DNA from: Puniceicoccaceae bacterium K14
Lineage (GTDB): Bacteria > Verrucomicrobiota > Verrucomicrobiia > Opitutales > Opitutaceae
NCBI GenBank assembly: GCA_022538095.1
Contig: JAKYXN010000009.1
Location: forward strand, 1-64,000
Length of the DNA stretch: 64,000 nt
Reading direction: 5' to 3'
Shown: in pieces, positions 1 to 8,872 of the stretch
How the letters are laid out: every line of letters starts with the position of its first letter
Numbering within the stretch: the first letter of the stretch is position 1
Position numbers and translations under genes: made by a program
The notes under the pieces: model-generated
What the model saw: the letters and a program-made list of their open reading frames with translations, nothing else
Database searches by the model: none
What the model was told of the DNA's origin: nothing

Positions 1-33
1 TAAACGTAGCAACGTTCCGTTTCGATTTGAGAC

Positions 34-780
34 ATTCATAAAACATACCAAATCACAGCTCTAAAAAATAGACGCTCTACGACGGACGGTTACGTTATAG
101 TTCCTGTATACAATGAAATCGGTACTTTAGAAATTCTACTCGAATCTGTACGCGGCTCTGGAATAAGTCCACTGGAAGTGATCATAGTAGATGATTTCTC
201 TACGGACGGCACAAGGAACTATTTGGAGCTGAATTGGAGATCACACGCAGACCTTGTTGTTTATCACTCTGAAAATCTGGGAAAAGGGGCGGCAGTACGA
301 AGTGGCATAAAGGCAGCTAAAGGAGAGTATGTAATTATTCAAGATGCAGACAACGAGTATGACCCAAGCGAATACAGAAGCATGCTTAATGCGATTGCCT
401 CAGAAGACGTTGATATCGTATATGGCTCTCGATTCTTACATCCTGATGCCAAAATCACAACTCCATTCTGGCATCGTTTTGTCAACGAATGTTTAACGCG
501 TTTTTCGAACCTCTTTACGGGGCTAGAATTAACGGATATGGAAACTTGTTACAAACTGATCCCGAGCGAATGGTTGGATTCTATTGAGATTGAAGAAGAC
601 AGATTTGGGATTGAACCTGAGTTAACCGCTAAGCTAGCGGCCAGAGGGGCAAGAATAAAAGAAGTTCCTATTTCGTACAATCGCAGAAAATTCGAAGACG
701 GTAAGAAAATAGGGGTGATAGACGGATTCAGGGCTGTGTATGTTATTTTAAAATACGGGCTGAAATATATGGGGCGTTGA
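34..780 (+). CDS. Family 2 glycosyltransferase (dolichyl-phosphate-mannose-synthase-like), 5' end uncertain
   Basis: Cytoplasmic or membrane-associated GT-A glycosyltransferase. The reading frame gives VIVPVYNE followed by VDDFSTDGT, LGKGAAVRSG, the metal-binding region QDADNEYDP and YGSRF, the order seen in GT2 enzymes of the DPM1/polyprenyl-phosphate type. The frame is open from base 31, but the only standard start codon (GTG at 178) lies after the first beta strand (VIVPVYNE, about 94-117) and would remove part of the nucleotide-binding fold. No ATG, GTG or TTG exists in frame between 31 and 178, so an ATT start (34), an upstream frameshift or 5' damage must be considered. A different frame is open from the left edge to a TAA at 62-64. 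The family call is firm; the start and substrate are not. Confidence 0.7.
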   Translation: MHKTYQITALKNRRSTTDGYVIVPVYNEIGTLEILLESVRGSGISPLEVIIVDDFSTDGTRNYLELNWRSHADLVVYHSENLGKGAAVRSGIKAAKGEYVIIQDADNEYDPSEYRSMLNAIASEDVDIVYGSRFLHPDAKITTPFWHRFVNECLTRFSNLFTGLELTDMETCYKLIPSEWLDSIEIEEDRFGIEPELTAKLAARGARIKEVPISYNRRKFEDGKKIGVIDGFRAVYVILKYGLKYMGR

Positions 781-783
781 TTA

Positions 784-3396
784 CTACTTCCACAACGAAA
801 TAGCTTTCACCCTTTTTTCGTATAGTTGAGCGATTCGTTTTGCAGAAAAAAGTTTTTCAACTGTTGCTGCTGCCTGTTCTCCTAAGCCTTCTGCGAAGGT
901 TCTGTCAGCAAAAAGTCTTCTCATGTATTCGGCTGCATGACTAACATCCGCATTTGCCCAAATTTGGCCGATTTGATAAGGGCCTTGAGTCTTTTTGATC
1001 TTAACGAGTTCTAAGTAAACAGGGCATCCGTTCTCAGATGTTAAATATTCTGTGGTTGCGGACCATGCTGTAGAAATGACAGGCTTCTTTAGATACATCG
1101 CTTCTGCGACGCTTAAACCAAAACCTTCCGAACGGTGTAGCGATACGTAGGAATCGCAGCAGCTAAGTAGTTTGTATACATCTTCACGAGACAACGTCTT
1201 ATCGATTATGTATGCATTTCTAATGTCTTTTAACTCATTTAGTAGCTCATTATATGCGACTCGATTACGGTCGGCTGAGTGAGTTTTTATCACTAGTCCA
1301 ACATCGCTTTCGATCTCGCTTCCTGAGAACGCGATCCGAAAAGCATCTATGACCGCCTTGGGGTTCTTTCGTTCTTGGTAGCTATTTAAGTCGTAGATGA
1401 ATTCGAACAAAAATTTGTCTTTCGGAAGGTTAAACTGTTCTCGAAAATCACCTTGTGGGCGTTCGAATTCGATACAATGAGGCATCGTAATTACCGGTAA
1501 AGGAGACTTCGTTGCGATTGAATCACGTACAAAATTAGAAGGAACCCAGATTTCGTCAAAAGGCTTGAAATACTTTATCCAACTATCTGGGAATTCGGGC
1601 AGTTCCCAAGCCCAGTAAGCTATGTTATACCGAAGTTTCCGAAGGTCTTCTCCGTGATGGTGATCAATATCCAGGGATTGAGCGGGGTCTACATGAAATA
1701 AGTTTATTGGATACGGATTCTCCGACGACAATTCTTCTGAATATTTGTTCTTGCTCTGGCTTGCGAGGCAATTGAGCTTGCATGGCGTGAGATTGTAGCC
1801 GAGAGAGCTTTCTTTTAATGTTTTCGCAGATAAACGAGCTGATTCACCAATCCCCAAATTGCCTTCAAACCATCCGACAACATTTATGCCGATATTGCCG
1901 TAGCGTTTAATGAATTCAAAAATTGTAGGCGAAGTCGGATTGAGGGTGAAATCGAGAGCAAGTTCATCATTTAGCTTCAAGCCGTGAAGCCTGAGTCGTT
2001 GATTCTTGGACTGCTCGCGATATTTTTGTAAGCTATTTCGTATCTTTTGGGGGACTATGGTCGTATTCTTGAATATCCTCCCGAGGTAGGCATATGCATT
2101 GGTCTTACTTACACCTAATAGAGTGATTTCGAGGTAATTGTCTTCGCGTGATTTATATGGAACTGTATCGAGCTTTATCTCAAATTTTCCATCTTTGAGG
2201 GGATAGCACACGCGTTTTTCTAGGTTGTTAAACGAAACTAGAAGGCCAAGTTTTCCTTGTTCCTCCTCTTTTTCATCGGCAGGCGCAATATCGCCGAAAA
2301 GAGTAACGGACGTAGCGAGGACGCCTTTAGGTATTGTGAAGCTAGCCTTTTCGCGTATCCACAGGCCTTTACTCTCATCCTTTCCTAAGAAAAGACCATG
2401 GTAGTCGAAGAGCTTCTTGATGTTTGGAATAATGCCTTCGTATTCCTTTTTTTTGAGGTCTTCGTCAGAGAGTTCGTCTAAAGTTGAGTACCAGTGCCTT
2501 TCGCGATTGTCACTTCTCAATGAGGCAACTTCTAGTCCAGTGGGAGAAGGCGATTTTGTTAATGTAAGCCAACGTGGAAAGGCATCTTTGAAAAGCTTGA
2601 GATCAAACGCTTTGTAGTTGGATCTCAAATGACTCAAATAAAATTCAGGCCATTTGTAGCTAGCGAATTGAAGTATTTCTGACTTCCATTTTCTCTGCAA
2701 GAGCCTGAAGTTGCGTTCATTGTTGATGCTAGTTTTGCCGCGGGTTGAGCTTACCCAATGTTTGACGATACTTTCGTTGGAGACGAGTACTTTGAATCCT
2801 CTTCTAAGAAGCCTAAAGCAAAGATCAATGTCTTCACACCCGTTGACGTAGGCTTCATCTAGCTCTCCGATTTCTTGATACAAATCCTTGCGAATTGCAC
2901 AACAAGCGCCTGTAATTGCATGGACTTTGGTATATGGGTTTCTTTTTGGGTTTTGTGTGTTTGCACGGCGATGATGCTTAAGCTCTGTGTCCCAATCGAT
3001 ATACTGACCGGCGTGATCAATTTCACTGGTTTCAGCATTGTGTTGAATGTTTCCAATGATTCCCAAGTCTTCGAATTTATCGAACGCTCGGAGCATCGGC
3101 TCGAGCCATCCACTCAAGAGTTCTAGATCATTATTGAGAAGAAACAAGATTTCACCTTGGGCGGCCCGCGCTCCGACGTTGTTGGAATGTGAATAGCCTG
3201 AATTCGTGTCATTCCGAATGACACGAATGTTGCCCCGATTGAGAGTAAGCAACTTAGATCGGGTTTCTTCATCGCTTGCATCGTCAACAATGATGATTTC
3301 GTATTCAATGCCGGATACGGTTTTTTCGAGGCTCTCTATGCAAACTTTGGTAATGGGAAAATTACCATACACGGGAATGATAAAGGATACTCTCAT
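784..3396 (-). CDS. Large bifunctional glycosyltransferase, GT2 N-terminal plus GT4-like C-terminal domain
   Basis: 870-residue protein. Residues 1 to about 240 are a GT-A family 2 domain: SFIIPVYGNF at the start, IIVDDASDEE, LLNNDLEL as the DXD-type region, and an acceptor-side segment with GCEDIDLCFRLLRRG, typical of rhamnosyltransferase-like GT2 enzymes. A linker follows. The C-terminal third is a GT-B family 4 domain with the nucleotide-sugar site RSEGFGLSVAEAMY at about residues 755-768. The start overlaps the stop of the upstream 1138-residue gene by 4 bp (ATGA on the minus strand), so the two are almost certainly cotranslated. Likely role: assembly of a surface polysaccharide or protein glycan. 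Donor and acceptor cannot be told from sequence. Confidence 0.85.
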   Translation of the reverse strand: MRVSFIIPVYGNFPITKVCIESLEKTVSGIEYEIIIVDDASDEETRSKLLTLNRGNIRVIRNDTNSGYSHSNNVGARAAQGEILFLLNNDLELLSGWLEPMLRAFDKFEDLGIIGNIQHNAETSEIDHAGQYIDWDTELKHHRRANTQNPKRNPYTKVHAITGACCAIRKDLYQEIGELDEAYVNGCEDIDLCFRLLRRGFKVLVSNESIVKHWVSSTRGKTSINNERNFRLLQRKWKSEILQFASYKWPEFYLSHLRSNYKAFDLKLFKDAFPRWLTLTKSPSPTGLEVASLRSDNRERHWYSTLDELSDEDLKKKEYEGIIPNIKKLFDYHGLFLGKDESKGLWIREKASFTIPKGVLATSVTLFGDIAPADEKEEEQGKLGLLVSFNNLEKRVCYPLKDGKFEIKLDTVPYKSREDNYLEITLLGVSKTNAYAYLGRIFKNTTIVPQKIRNSLQKYREQSKNQRLRLHGLKLNDELALDFTLNPTSPTIFEFIKRYGNIGINVVGWFEGNLGIGESARLSAKTLKESSLGYNLTPCKLNCLASQSKNKYSEELSSENPYPINLFHVDPAQSLDIDHHHGEDLRKLRYNIAYWAWELPEFPDSWIKYFKPFDEIWVPSNFVRDSIATKSPLPVITMPHCIEFERPQGDFREQFNLPKDKFLFEFIYDLNSYQERKNPKAVIDAFRIAFSGSEIESDVGLVIKTHSADRNRVAYNELLNELKDIRNAYIIDKTLSREDVYKLLSCCDSYVSLHRSEGFGLSVAEAMYLKKPVISTAWSATTEYLTSENGCPVYLELVKIKKTQGPYQIGQIWANADVSHAAEYMRRLFADRTFAEGLGEQAAATVEKLFSAKRIAQLYEKRVKAISLWK

Positions 3397-6300
3397 TTCG
3401 TTGAATAACCTCTTGGTGGGAACGTAAAAGTGAAGTCTTCTCGCTGAAGCGTCAAATTACGGTTATAGTAAGGGTCGTTTTTAATAACATCAGCCCAGGT
3501 TGATTCCATGTGCTTTACCGCAACTTTGAATGCCTCTATTTTTTCAGGTGCGATATCATCTCCGCGGCTGGCAGATTCGAAGTGGTAGAGCTCTGCAAAC
3601 GGCGTGAAGAGGCAACGGTAGCCTTTTTGGCCTATCCTCAAGCAAAAATCAACATCACCAAAGGCATTTGGAACTTCGGTCTCATTGAGTCCCCCAACTT
3701 CTTTCCAAACGCTCCTTCTGAATGCCATGCAAGCTGCTGTAACTGCAGAGTAGTTGCCGACCAAGCACGCTCGGTGGATATAACCGTCATCGCTCTTATG
3801 AATTCGTTTAAAGGCTTCACTTGCGACCCCGCCGATTCCCATGACAATTCCGGCATGTTGGACGTGATTATGTGGATAGTATAGCTTAGCTCCGACGACA
3901 CCAATTTCTAAGCGAGAAGCGTGGCTTACGAGCTCATCAAGCCAATTTTCGTTAATGACGGTAATGTCGTTGTTTAGTAAGCAAACAACATCAGCGTCGC
4001 TGTGCTCGATTGCTTGGTTGTTGAGAGCGTTGAAGTTGAATTTACCTGGAACCTTTAAAACTTGAATTCTCGAAGATCGGATTTCCTCGAAGTAAGCGAG
4101 GGTTTTAGGTGAGGCTGATTCATTATCGGCGATAATAATTTCGTAATTCTGGTACTTGGTTTTCGTAGTTATACTTTCAATGCATTTTCTGAGGAGATCT
4201 TCTCTATCTCGAGTTGGGATGATGATTGAAACTTTAGGGGTGACTTCGGGTAAGGGGTAATCGGGCTTCCAGTAGAAACGCTCTACAGGTCGAAGCGTGA
4301 CTTGTAACCCCTTACGCTTGAAATGGCTCTTAAGCACTTTGCCTGCGGCTTGGTGGGCGTAGTCCTTTTCGTTTATGTCGGTAGCTGTTGAGCCTTCAAT
4401 AATTCGCCAGTGGTATAATACTTCGGGTATGTGAACGATCTGTGAAGGCTTGCAATGTTCTGACGCACGCAAAACGAGGTCCCAGTCTTGAGCACCTTCG
4501 AATCCTCTGCGAAAACCGCCAATTTTTTCGACGAGAGAACGCCGGTACACACCTAAATGGCTTACGAAATTTTGCCCGAGTAAGAGGTCCGGGTTCCAAT
4601 CTGACTTGAAGTGTGGAGATGAACGAGCCCCTTCTCGGTCGATTTTATCTTCATCGGAATAAATTATGTTAGCCTCAGGATGTTCTCTAACCGCATCGAC
4701 GACTCGTGCGAGCGCATGCTCGGGAAGTTCGTCATCGTGATCGAGCAGTGCTATGTATTGGCCTGTGGCAATTTTTAAGGCAGAATTTGAAGCTTCGCTG
4801 ATATGTCCGTTTTGCTCTCTGAAAACGACCTTAATTCTGTCATCAATTTTCGAGTACTGCTCTAATAATGGTTTGATGTGCGGTTTTGTAGAAGCGTCAT
4901 CTGCGATGCATAATTCCCAGTGAGTATAAACTTGGTTTATTATAGAATCGATCGCTTTTGAAAGCCAAACCTCTTCGACATTATAAACAGGAAGAACGAT
5001 GGAGATTACAGGTTGAGAGTCTTCGCTTTCGTTCCTTGTCCTGAAGTTTTCGATATATTCTGAGATAAGCGGTTGGAGCTTTTGGCAGAAGTCGGTGTAA
5101 TCTCGGTACGCAGGAGGAAGTTCTGGGGTGGGCTTGCTTGGCACTATTTCCGCTTTGTCCGCTTGTGTTTTGGTGGCGGAAGGATCGGAGTTTTCAGAAG
5201 GGAGTTGTTCTTCGCTTAGAACAGATGAATCGGTCCTCTTTTGGGAGTTTCTTAGTGGAGCTGTTAGCCTCCAAGAGAAGTGCTCTTTGATCTCTGCGAT
5301 TTCTTCTTCTAGTTTTGATTTTTCAAGCTCCAAAGAATCGATTGTCTGCTGAAGCGTTTTCTTGGCTTCTTCCGAAGCGAGGTATTCTTTGTGTCGATCT
5401 GATTGGAACGTTTGCAGCTGAGATTTTAATGAAGAAAGCTCAAGAGAGAGAGCTTGAGTTCTTTCTTTGTGGTTGGAAATTGATGCGTTTTTCGATCTTT
5501 CAAACGCAGTATTGTGAGACTGTAAGAAATTTATGATACGTTCCCGTTCGGTGAAATATTCAGTGCCGAGTGCACTGAGCTCTTGGAGACGGCTTAATGC
5601 AGCGCTTTGAATTGAATTTTCTCTCAATCTCCAATTTGCAGATTTTCCATTGTGAACGAGGGTGTAGAATTCAAGTAGTTTTTGCGTATTCGCTTCTATT
5701 GAAAAATGCTCCAGAGCGAAGGCCCTTCCAGATTGAGCTATTTCAGAGCCTAAGGATGGGTTCTTAATTAGTTGAATACATTTAGCCGCGATTTCCTCGG
5801 GAGAACCATTTTGTAAATGCAAGCAGTGAGTCGCATCTTTCATTCGAAGAACGACATTGGCCGCGGTTGCGATGACTGGTTTCTTGGCAGCGAGAAATTC
5901 GGGTAACTTGCTTGGAAGTCGGTAGCGATTGAATGCGTCTGGTTTGCCTGGTTGTACAAGAAAGTCAGCCATTGCCAAAATGACCGGAATATCTGCTTTA
6001 TCGATGATTCCGAGATCGATTGATATTTCGGAAATATCGAAGGCGAAACTGTCTTTGAATGATGGGTCCGAGGGGCCGGTCTTAAGGAGTTTTGTTTTAT
6101 ATCCAGCGTCGTTGAGAAATTTGACGGCCAAGTAGAGTGTTCGAATATCTTCGCGGTTGGAGCTGCTGATGCCACCAGTATAGGAGACGATGCGCTCGTC
6201 TTCTTTGAGACCTAACTCGGCTCTCTTGTTTAATGCTAGCTCTTCAATGTTATTGATGATTTCCAGGTTTGTCCCTGGGAAAAGCTCTAGCGTGGGTTTA

Positions 6301-6809
6301 TCTTTAGGAGCGAATTCGAATAAATCGCTTATTATCGCTGTGGTCGCGTCTGCAAGCGTGCAAAATGATTTCCACTTTATTGGGTGGGAGAGTTGATCGA
6401 TCCAATCGGGAAATCCCTCTGGTTTTTCCAGTTTTTCGAGTTCCTTGGCTGGTGAGCGATAAAAGCTCTCCATGATATGCGATTCATTATCTTCCAAATG
6501 AACGACTACCTTCGTATCGTGTTTGGAGCAATAGCTTTCGACGAATTTGCGAACGCCTTCACGAGGAGTCCATGCGTGCAATGTATCCGCAGGTTTTCCG
6601 TTAGGGAAATGATTTGGTATCGCTAAGACATCTCCATAAATCGCAGTTTGGAAATGACAAACGTCTTCTAGAAATTGAACGGTTTGTTTATTCTGGGGAA
6701 CGGCGACAATACAGCTATGACCTAGCTCGCTTAACCGATTGGCGAAGCCGGCAATATGAAGCATGCTGTTGGAGGTGAAGTCTCCGTAATTTGCGAATAA
6801 TATGTTCAC
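3393..6809 (-). CDS. Three-domain glycosyltransferase (GT4, coiled coil, two GT2 domains)
   Basis: 1138 residues. The N-terminal ~400 residues look like a GT-B (GT4) enzyme that starts directly with NILFANYGDF and ends with HFSIEANTQKLLEFY. A predicted coiled coil rich in Leu, Glu and Gln covers about 410-515. A Ser/Pro-rich linker follows, then two GT2 domains: one from about 600 (SIVLPVYNVEE, IADDAS, LLDHDDELP) and one from about 855 (VSIIIPTRDREDLL, IIADNES, CLLNNDI). Such GT2-GT2 tandems are known in O-antigen and capsule loci. It is first gene of a minus-strand pair with the 784-3396 gene. The flagellin genes are far away, but a role in glycan supply for flagellin is possible; that is inference only. 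Confidence 0.85.
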   Translation of the reverse strand: MNILFANYGDFTSNSMLHIAGFANRLSELGHSCIVAVPQNKQTVQFLEDVCHFQTAIYGDVLAIPNHFPNGKPADTLHAWTPREGVRKFVESYCSKHDTKVVVHLEDNESHIMESFYRSPAKELEKLEKPEGFPDWIDQLSHPIKWKSFCTLADATTAIISDLFEFAPKDKPTLELFPGTNLEIINNIEELALNKRAELGLKEDERIVSYTGGISSSNREDIRTLYLAVKFLNDAGYKTKLLKTGPSDPSFKDSFAFDISEISIDLGIIDKADIPVILAMADFLVQPGKPDAFNRYRLPSKLPEFLAAKKPVIATAANVVLRMKDATHCLHLQNGSPEEIAAKCIQLIKNPSLGSEIAQSGRAFALEHFSIEANTQKLLEFYTLVHNGKSANWRLRENSIQSAALSRLQELSALGTEYFTERERIINFLQSHNTAFERSKNASISNHKERTQALSLELSSLKSQLQTFQSDRHKEYLASEEAKKTLQQTIDSLELEKSKLEEEIAEIKEHFSWRLTAPLRNSQKRTDSSVLSEEQLPSENSDPSATKTQADKAEIVPSKPTPELPPAYRDYTDFCQKLQPLISEYIENFRTRNESEDSQPVISIVLPVYNVEEVWLSKAIDSIINQVYTHWELCIADDASTKPHIKPLLEQYSKIDDRIKVVFREQNGHISEASNSALKIATGQYIALLDHDDELPEHALARVVDAVREHPEANIIYSDEDKIDREGARSSPHFKSDWNPDLLLGQNFVSHLGVYRRSLVEKIGGFRRGFEGAQDWDLVLRASEHCKPSQIVHIPEVLYHWRIIEGSTATDINEKDYAHQAAGKVLKSHFKRKGLQVTLRPVERFYWKPDYPLPEVTPKVSIIIPTRDREDLLRKCIESITTKTKYQNYEIIIADNESASPKTLAYFEEIRSSRIQVLKVPGKFNFNALNNQAIEHSDADVVCLLNNDITVINENWLDELVSHASRLEIGVVGAKLYYPHNHVQHAGIVMGIGGVASEAFKRIHKSDDGYIHRACLVGNYSAVTAACMAFRRSVWKEVGGLNETEVPNAFGDVDFCLRIGQKGYRCLFTPFAELYHFESASRGDDIAPEKIEAFKVAVKHMESTWADVIKNDPYYNRNLTLQREDFTFTFPPRGYSTK

Positions 6810-6979
6810 GGAAAATTGGTTACAGAGCGAACGCCGCTCAGTCTACAGAAATCATAAGACGGCGGAAATCTTGTGGTCGAGGACGGGGACAAGCTTGCGG
6901 CAAAGCCATTTTGTTTTTCCTTAGTATGCAATACCTAATCGAACCCTGAGACCGGCCCTGATTGAAAGGTAGTGGTGTG

Positions 6980-7016
6980 TAAATCGCTTGTAAACGCTCA
7001 CTGATTTAGCGATTTA
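6980..7016. promoter_or_regulatory. Inverted repeat between divergent genes
   Basis: TAAATCGCT (6980-6988) and AGCGATTTA (7008-7016) form a perfect 9-bp inverted repeat with a 19-bp spacer, between the divergent starts of the glycosyltransferase pair (6809, minus) and the exported protein (7060, plus). It could be an operator or a short hairpin. There is no T-run, so a terminator is unlikely. Confidence 0.35.
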
Positions 7017-7059
7017 TTTACATCACATGACGCAAACGATCACTAAAACAACGGCCGCG

Positions 7060-8523
7060 ATGAAACAGATTTCTCTGTTCCTTGCTTTGGCGTATGTGTT
7101 GACATTTGTTTCAAATGCGAAGGCGAGCATATCTGGAGAAGCATTCTGGGGATCATTCGGTGAAGGTGCCGGAAGAGTGGAGTGCGTTATTTTCAAGAGC
7201 GAAGACGGTAGCCAGCTCATTGGTTATGATGAAGAAACGGAAACAGGCTTCTTCTCAACCAATGTTTCCTGGGATGACGAAGCCGATTTTTCATTCGAAG
7301 GTATTTCGATTAAAGAAAGTTCAACGGTCGCTAGTTCTGGGAGAGGTTTAGTTGGAGCAACTCTAAGCGCGAATGATACGCTATCTTCGCATATAGAAGG
7401 ATCGATTGGAGACGAGGATTTGGCTTTCCAAACCTTTGCTTCTAGTGAGGCCGTTTATTATGAATTTGATTTAATAGGTCAGCAACGATCTAGCCTTAAG
7501 GTTGTTTCTGGAGGTGAGGGGGTGGTCTATGTTTTGTTTGTCGACGAAGAAGGCTTAGCCTATGGAGGCGAGGTTCTCCGCGAAGAAGGAACAGATGATG
7601 TTTCGTTTTTAACTCCAGAAGGTGATGAATTTGTATTTGATCTGGATTCGATTAGTGGGTCATTTGAATTGGTCGATGGCTCAAACGGCGTGTTGGCAAA
7701 TGTTGCTACCGAAGTTGAAGAGCGGGAAGAAAACTGGGTTGAACAACTCTGGCTGACAGAGAGCAAATTAGCGAATCGCGGCAGCAGTGCAGTTCATTTT
7801 ATCATCGAAGGCGAAGGTACTGCTCAGATCGATATCGAAGCCTTGGTTTCAGTAGTGGATGCAAGTCCAGCGTGGCTGTTTTCTTATGATGTAACTATTG
7901 GTCTCTATCGCATGACGAGCCAAGATGAGTACGAATTACTTTTTGAATCCTCTTCATTAAACCGAGTGAAAATGAGTGATTACTCGTTGTTGGATTTGGA
8001 GGGTCTTTTAAACTGCCAGTTAGGAGAGGGAACCTACCTCGTGCAAATCTCTGGAATTTATGAAGCTCGTTCGGTTACTGAGGTGGAAGTTAGTTTCGAT
8101 GAAAAATCTCAGAAAAACGGTCTCCGAATCATCAATATGTCTACCTTATATATTGCAGGACAGGTTGAAGGGGAGCGCTCATTTGGTTTTCGTCTAGCGG
8201 GTGAAGCCGTTTCAAAGGCAGTCGTAAGAAATGTTGGACCTTCTTTGAGCTCTTTCGAAATTCCTTCTCACACGGTTGATCCGTTGATGGCGATTTCTCG
8301 GAACGGCACTAAAAGCTGGAAAAACGATGATTGGTGGCAAACAAGTACTCCTTCTCAATTAAGCACTACGATGCGTTCGTTGGGAGCATTTGATTTGGGA
8401 GACCAAAGCAAAGACGCCGCTGCAAAACTGACTTTGGAAGCGGGCGATTATGAAGTAACCCCCCAGGGGTCGCAAAAGGACTCAGCTTACGAATTAATAG
8501 AAATCTACTTCGACGAAGCGTAA
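7060..8523 (+). CDS. Exported protein of unknown function with verrucomicrobial-type C-terminal domain
   Basis: The ATG at 7060 gives a clean signal peptide (MKQISLFLALAYVLTFVSNA, cleavage near AKA-S); an in-frame ATG at 7027 would add 11 polar residues and is less likely. The mature protein is acidic and beta-rich in character, with no catalytic motif I recognise. The last ~125 residues (from YIAGQVEGERSF through RNVGPSLSSFEIP, KNDDWW and MRSLGAFDLG) resemble a domain I know from many secreted Verrucomicrobiota proteins, which typically reads 'RAVGPSL...NDNW...VGAF'. Its function is unknown; it is probably a cell-surface or periplasmic adhesion-type module. No operon partner: slyX lies convergently 10 bp downstream. 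Confidence 0.75.
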   Translation: MKQISLFLALAYVLTFVSNAKASISGEAFWGSFGEGAGRVECVIFKSEDGSQLIGYDEETETGFFSTNVSWDDEADFSFEGISIKESSTVASSGRGLVGATLSANDTLSSHIEGSIGDEDLAFQTFASSEAVYYEFDLIGQQRSSLKVVSGGEGVVYVLFVDEEGLAYGGEVLREEGTDDVSFLTPEGDEFVFDLDSISGSFELVDGSNGVLANVATEVEEREENWVEQLWLTESKLANRGSSAVHFIIEGEGTAQIDIEALVSVVDASPAWLFSYDVTIGLYRMTSQDEYELLFESSSLNRVKMSDYSLLDLEGLLNCQLGEGTYLVQISGIYEARSVTEVEVSFDEKSQKNGLRIINMSTLYIAGQVEGERSFGFRLAGEAVSKAVVRNVGPSLSSFEIPSHTVDPLMAISRNGTKSWKNDDWWQTSTPSQLSTTMRSLGAFDLGDQSKDAAAKLTLEAGDYEVTPQGSQKDSAYELIEIYFDEA

Positions 8524-8533
8524 TTCTAGGCGC

Positions 8534-8740
8534 TTAGTAATGCGGTGGTCTCTCGTCCTCGAGGCCTGTCTGTTGCATTTGGTTATCAGAATCTTCCTGA
8601 GCGTCTTCCAGTTTTTTGAGGCGAGCTTCTAGAGTATCGACGTGCTGCTGTAGTTTTAGAATGACTCTATCTTGTTCCTCGATGTGTCGTTCGATGAAGG
8701 CGATTTTGGTTTCAAGTTCCTGGGCGCTGCTCGGTTCCAT
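8534..8740 (-). CDS. slyX: SlyX-family protein
   Basis: A 68-residue coiled-coil protein (about residues 8-48) ending in ERPPHY. The combination of a short coiled coil and a C-terminal PPHY motif is the signature of SlyX. The biochemical role of SlyX is not established. It lies convergent to the exported-protein gene and divergent from the giant acidic gene, as a single-gene unit. Confidence 0.8.
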   Translation of the reverse strand: MEPSSAQELETKIAFIERHIEEQDRVILKLQQHVDTLEARLKKLEDAQEDSDNQMQQTGLEDERPPHY

Positions 8741-8794
8741 AATTCTAGAGGATATTACTCTTAAGATAACTAGGCGCTAGACTCTGTTCTGACG

Positions 8795-8821
8795 TAAAGC
8801 AATCGGGAAAACGGTCGATAA
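8795..8821 (+). promoter_or_regulatory. Candidate sigma-28 (FliA) promoter
   Basis: TAAA (8795-8798), a 15-nt spacer, then GTCGATAA (8814-8821). This matches the FliA consensus TAAA-N15-GCCGATAA at all but one position. The start point would fall near 8828, on the first possible ATG of the next gene, which favours the ATG at 8873 as the true start. A chance match somewhere in a window of this size is not negligible. Confidence 0.5.
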
Positions 8822-8872
8822 GTTATAATGGCGGAGATTCGAGCAAGTTCTCTGCCGTATAGGTACTACAGT

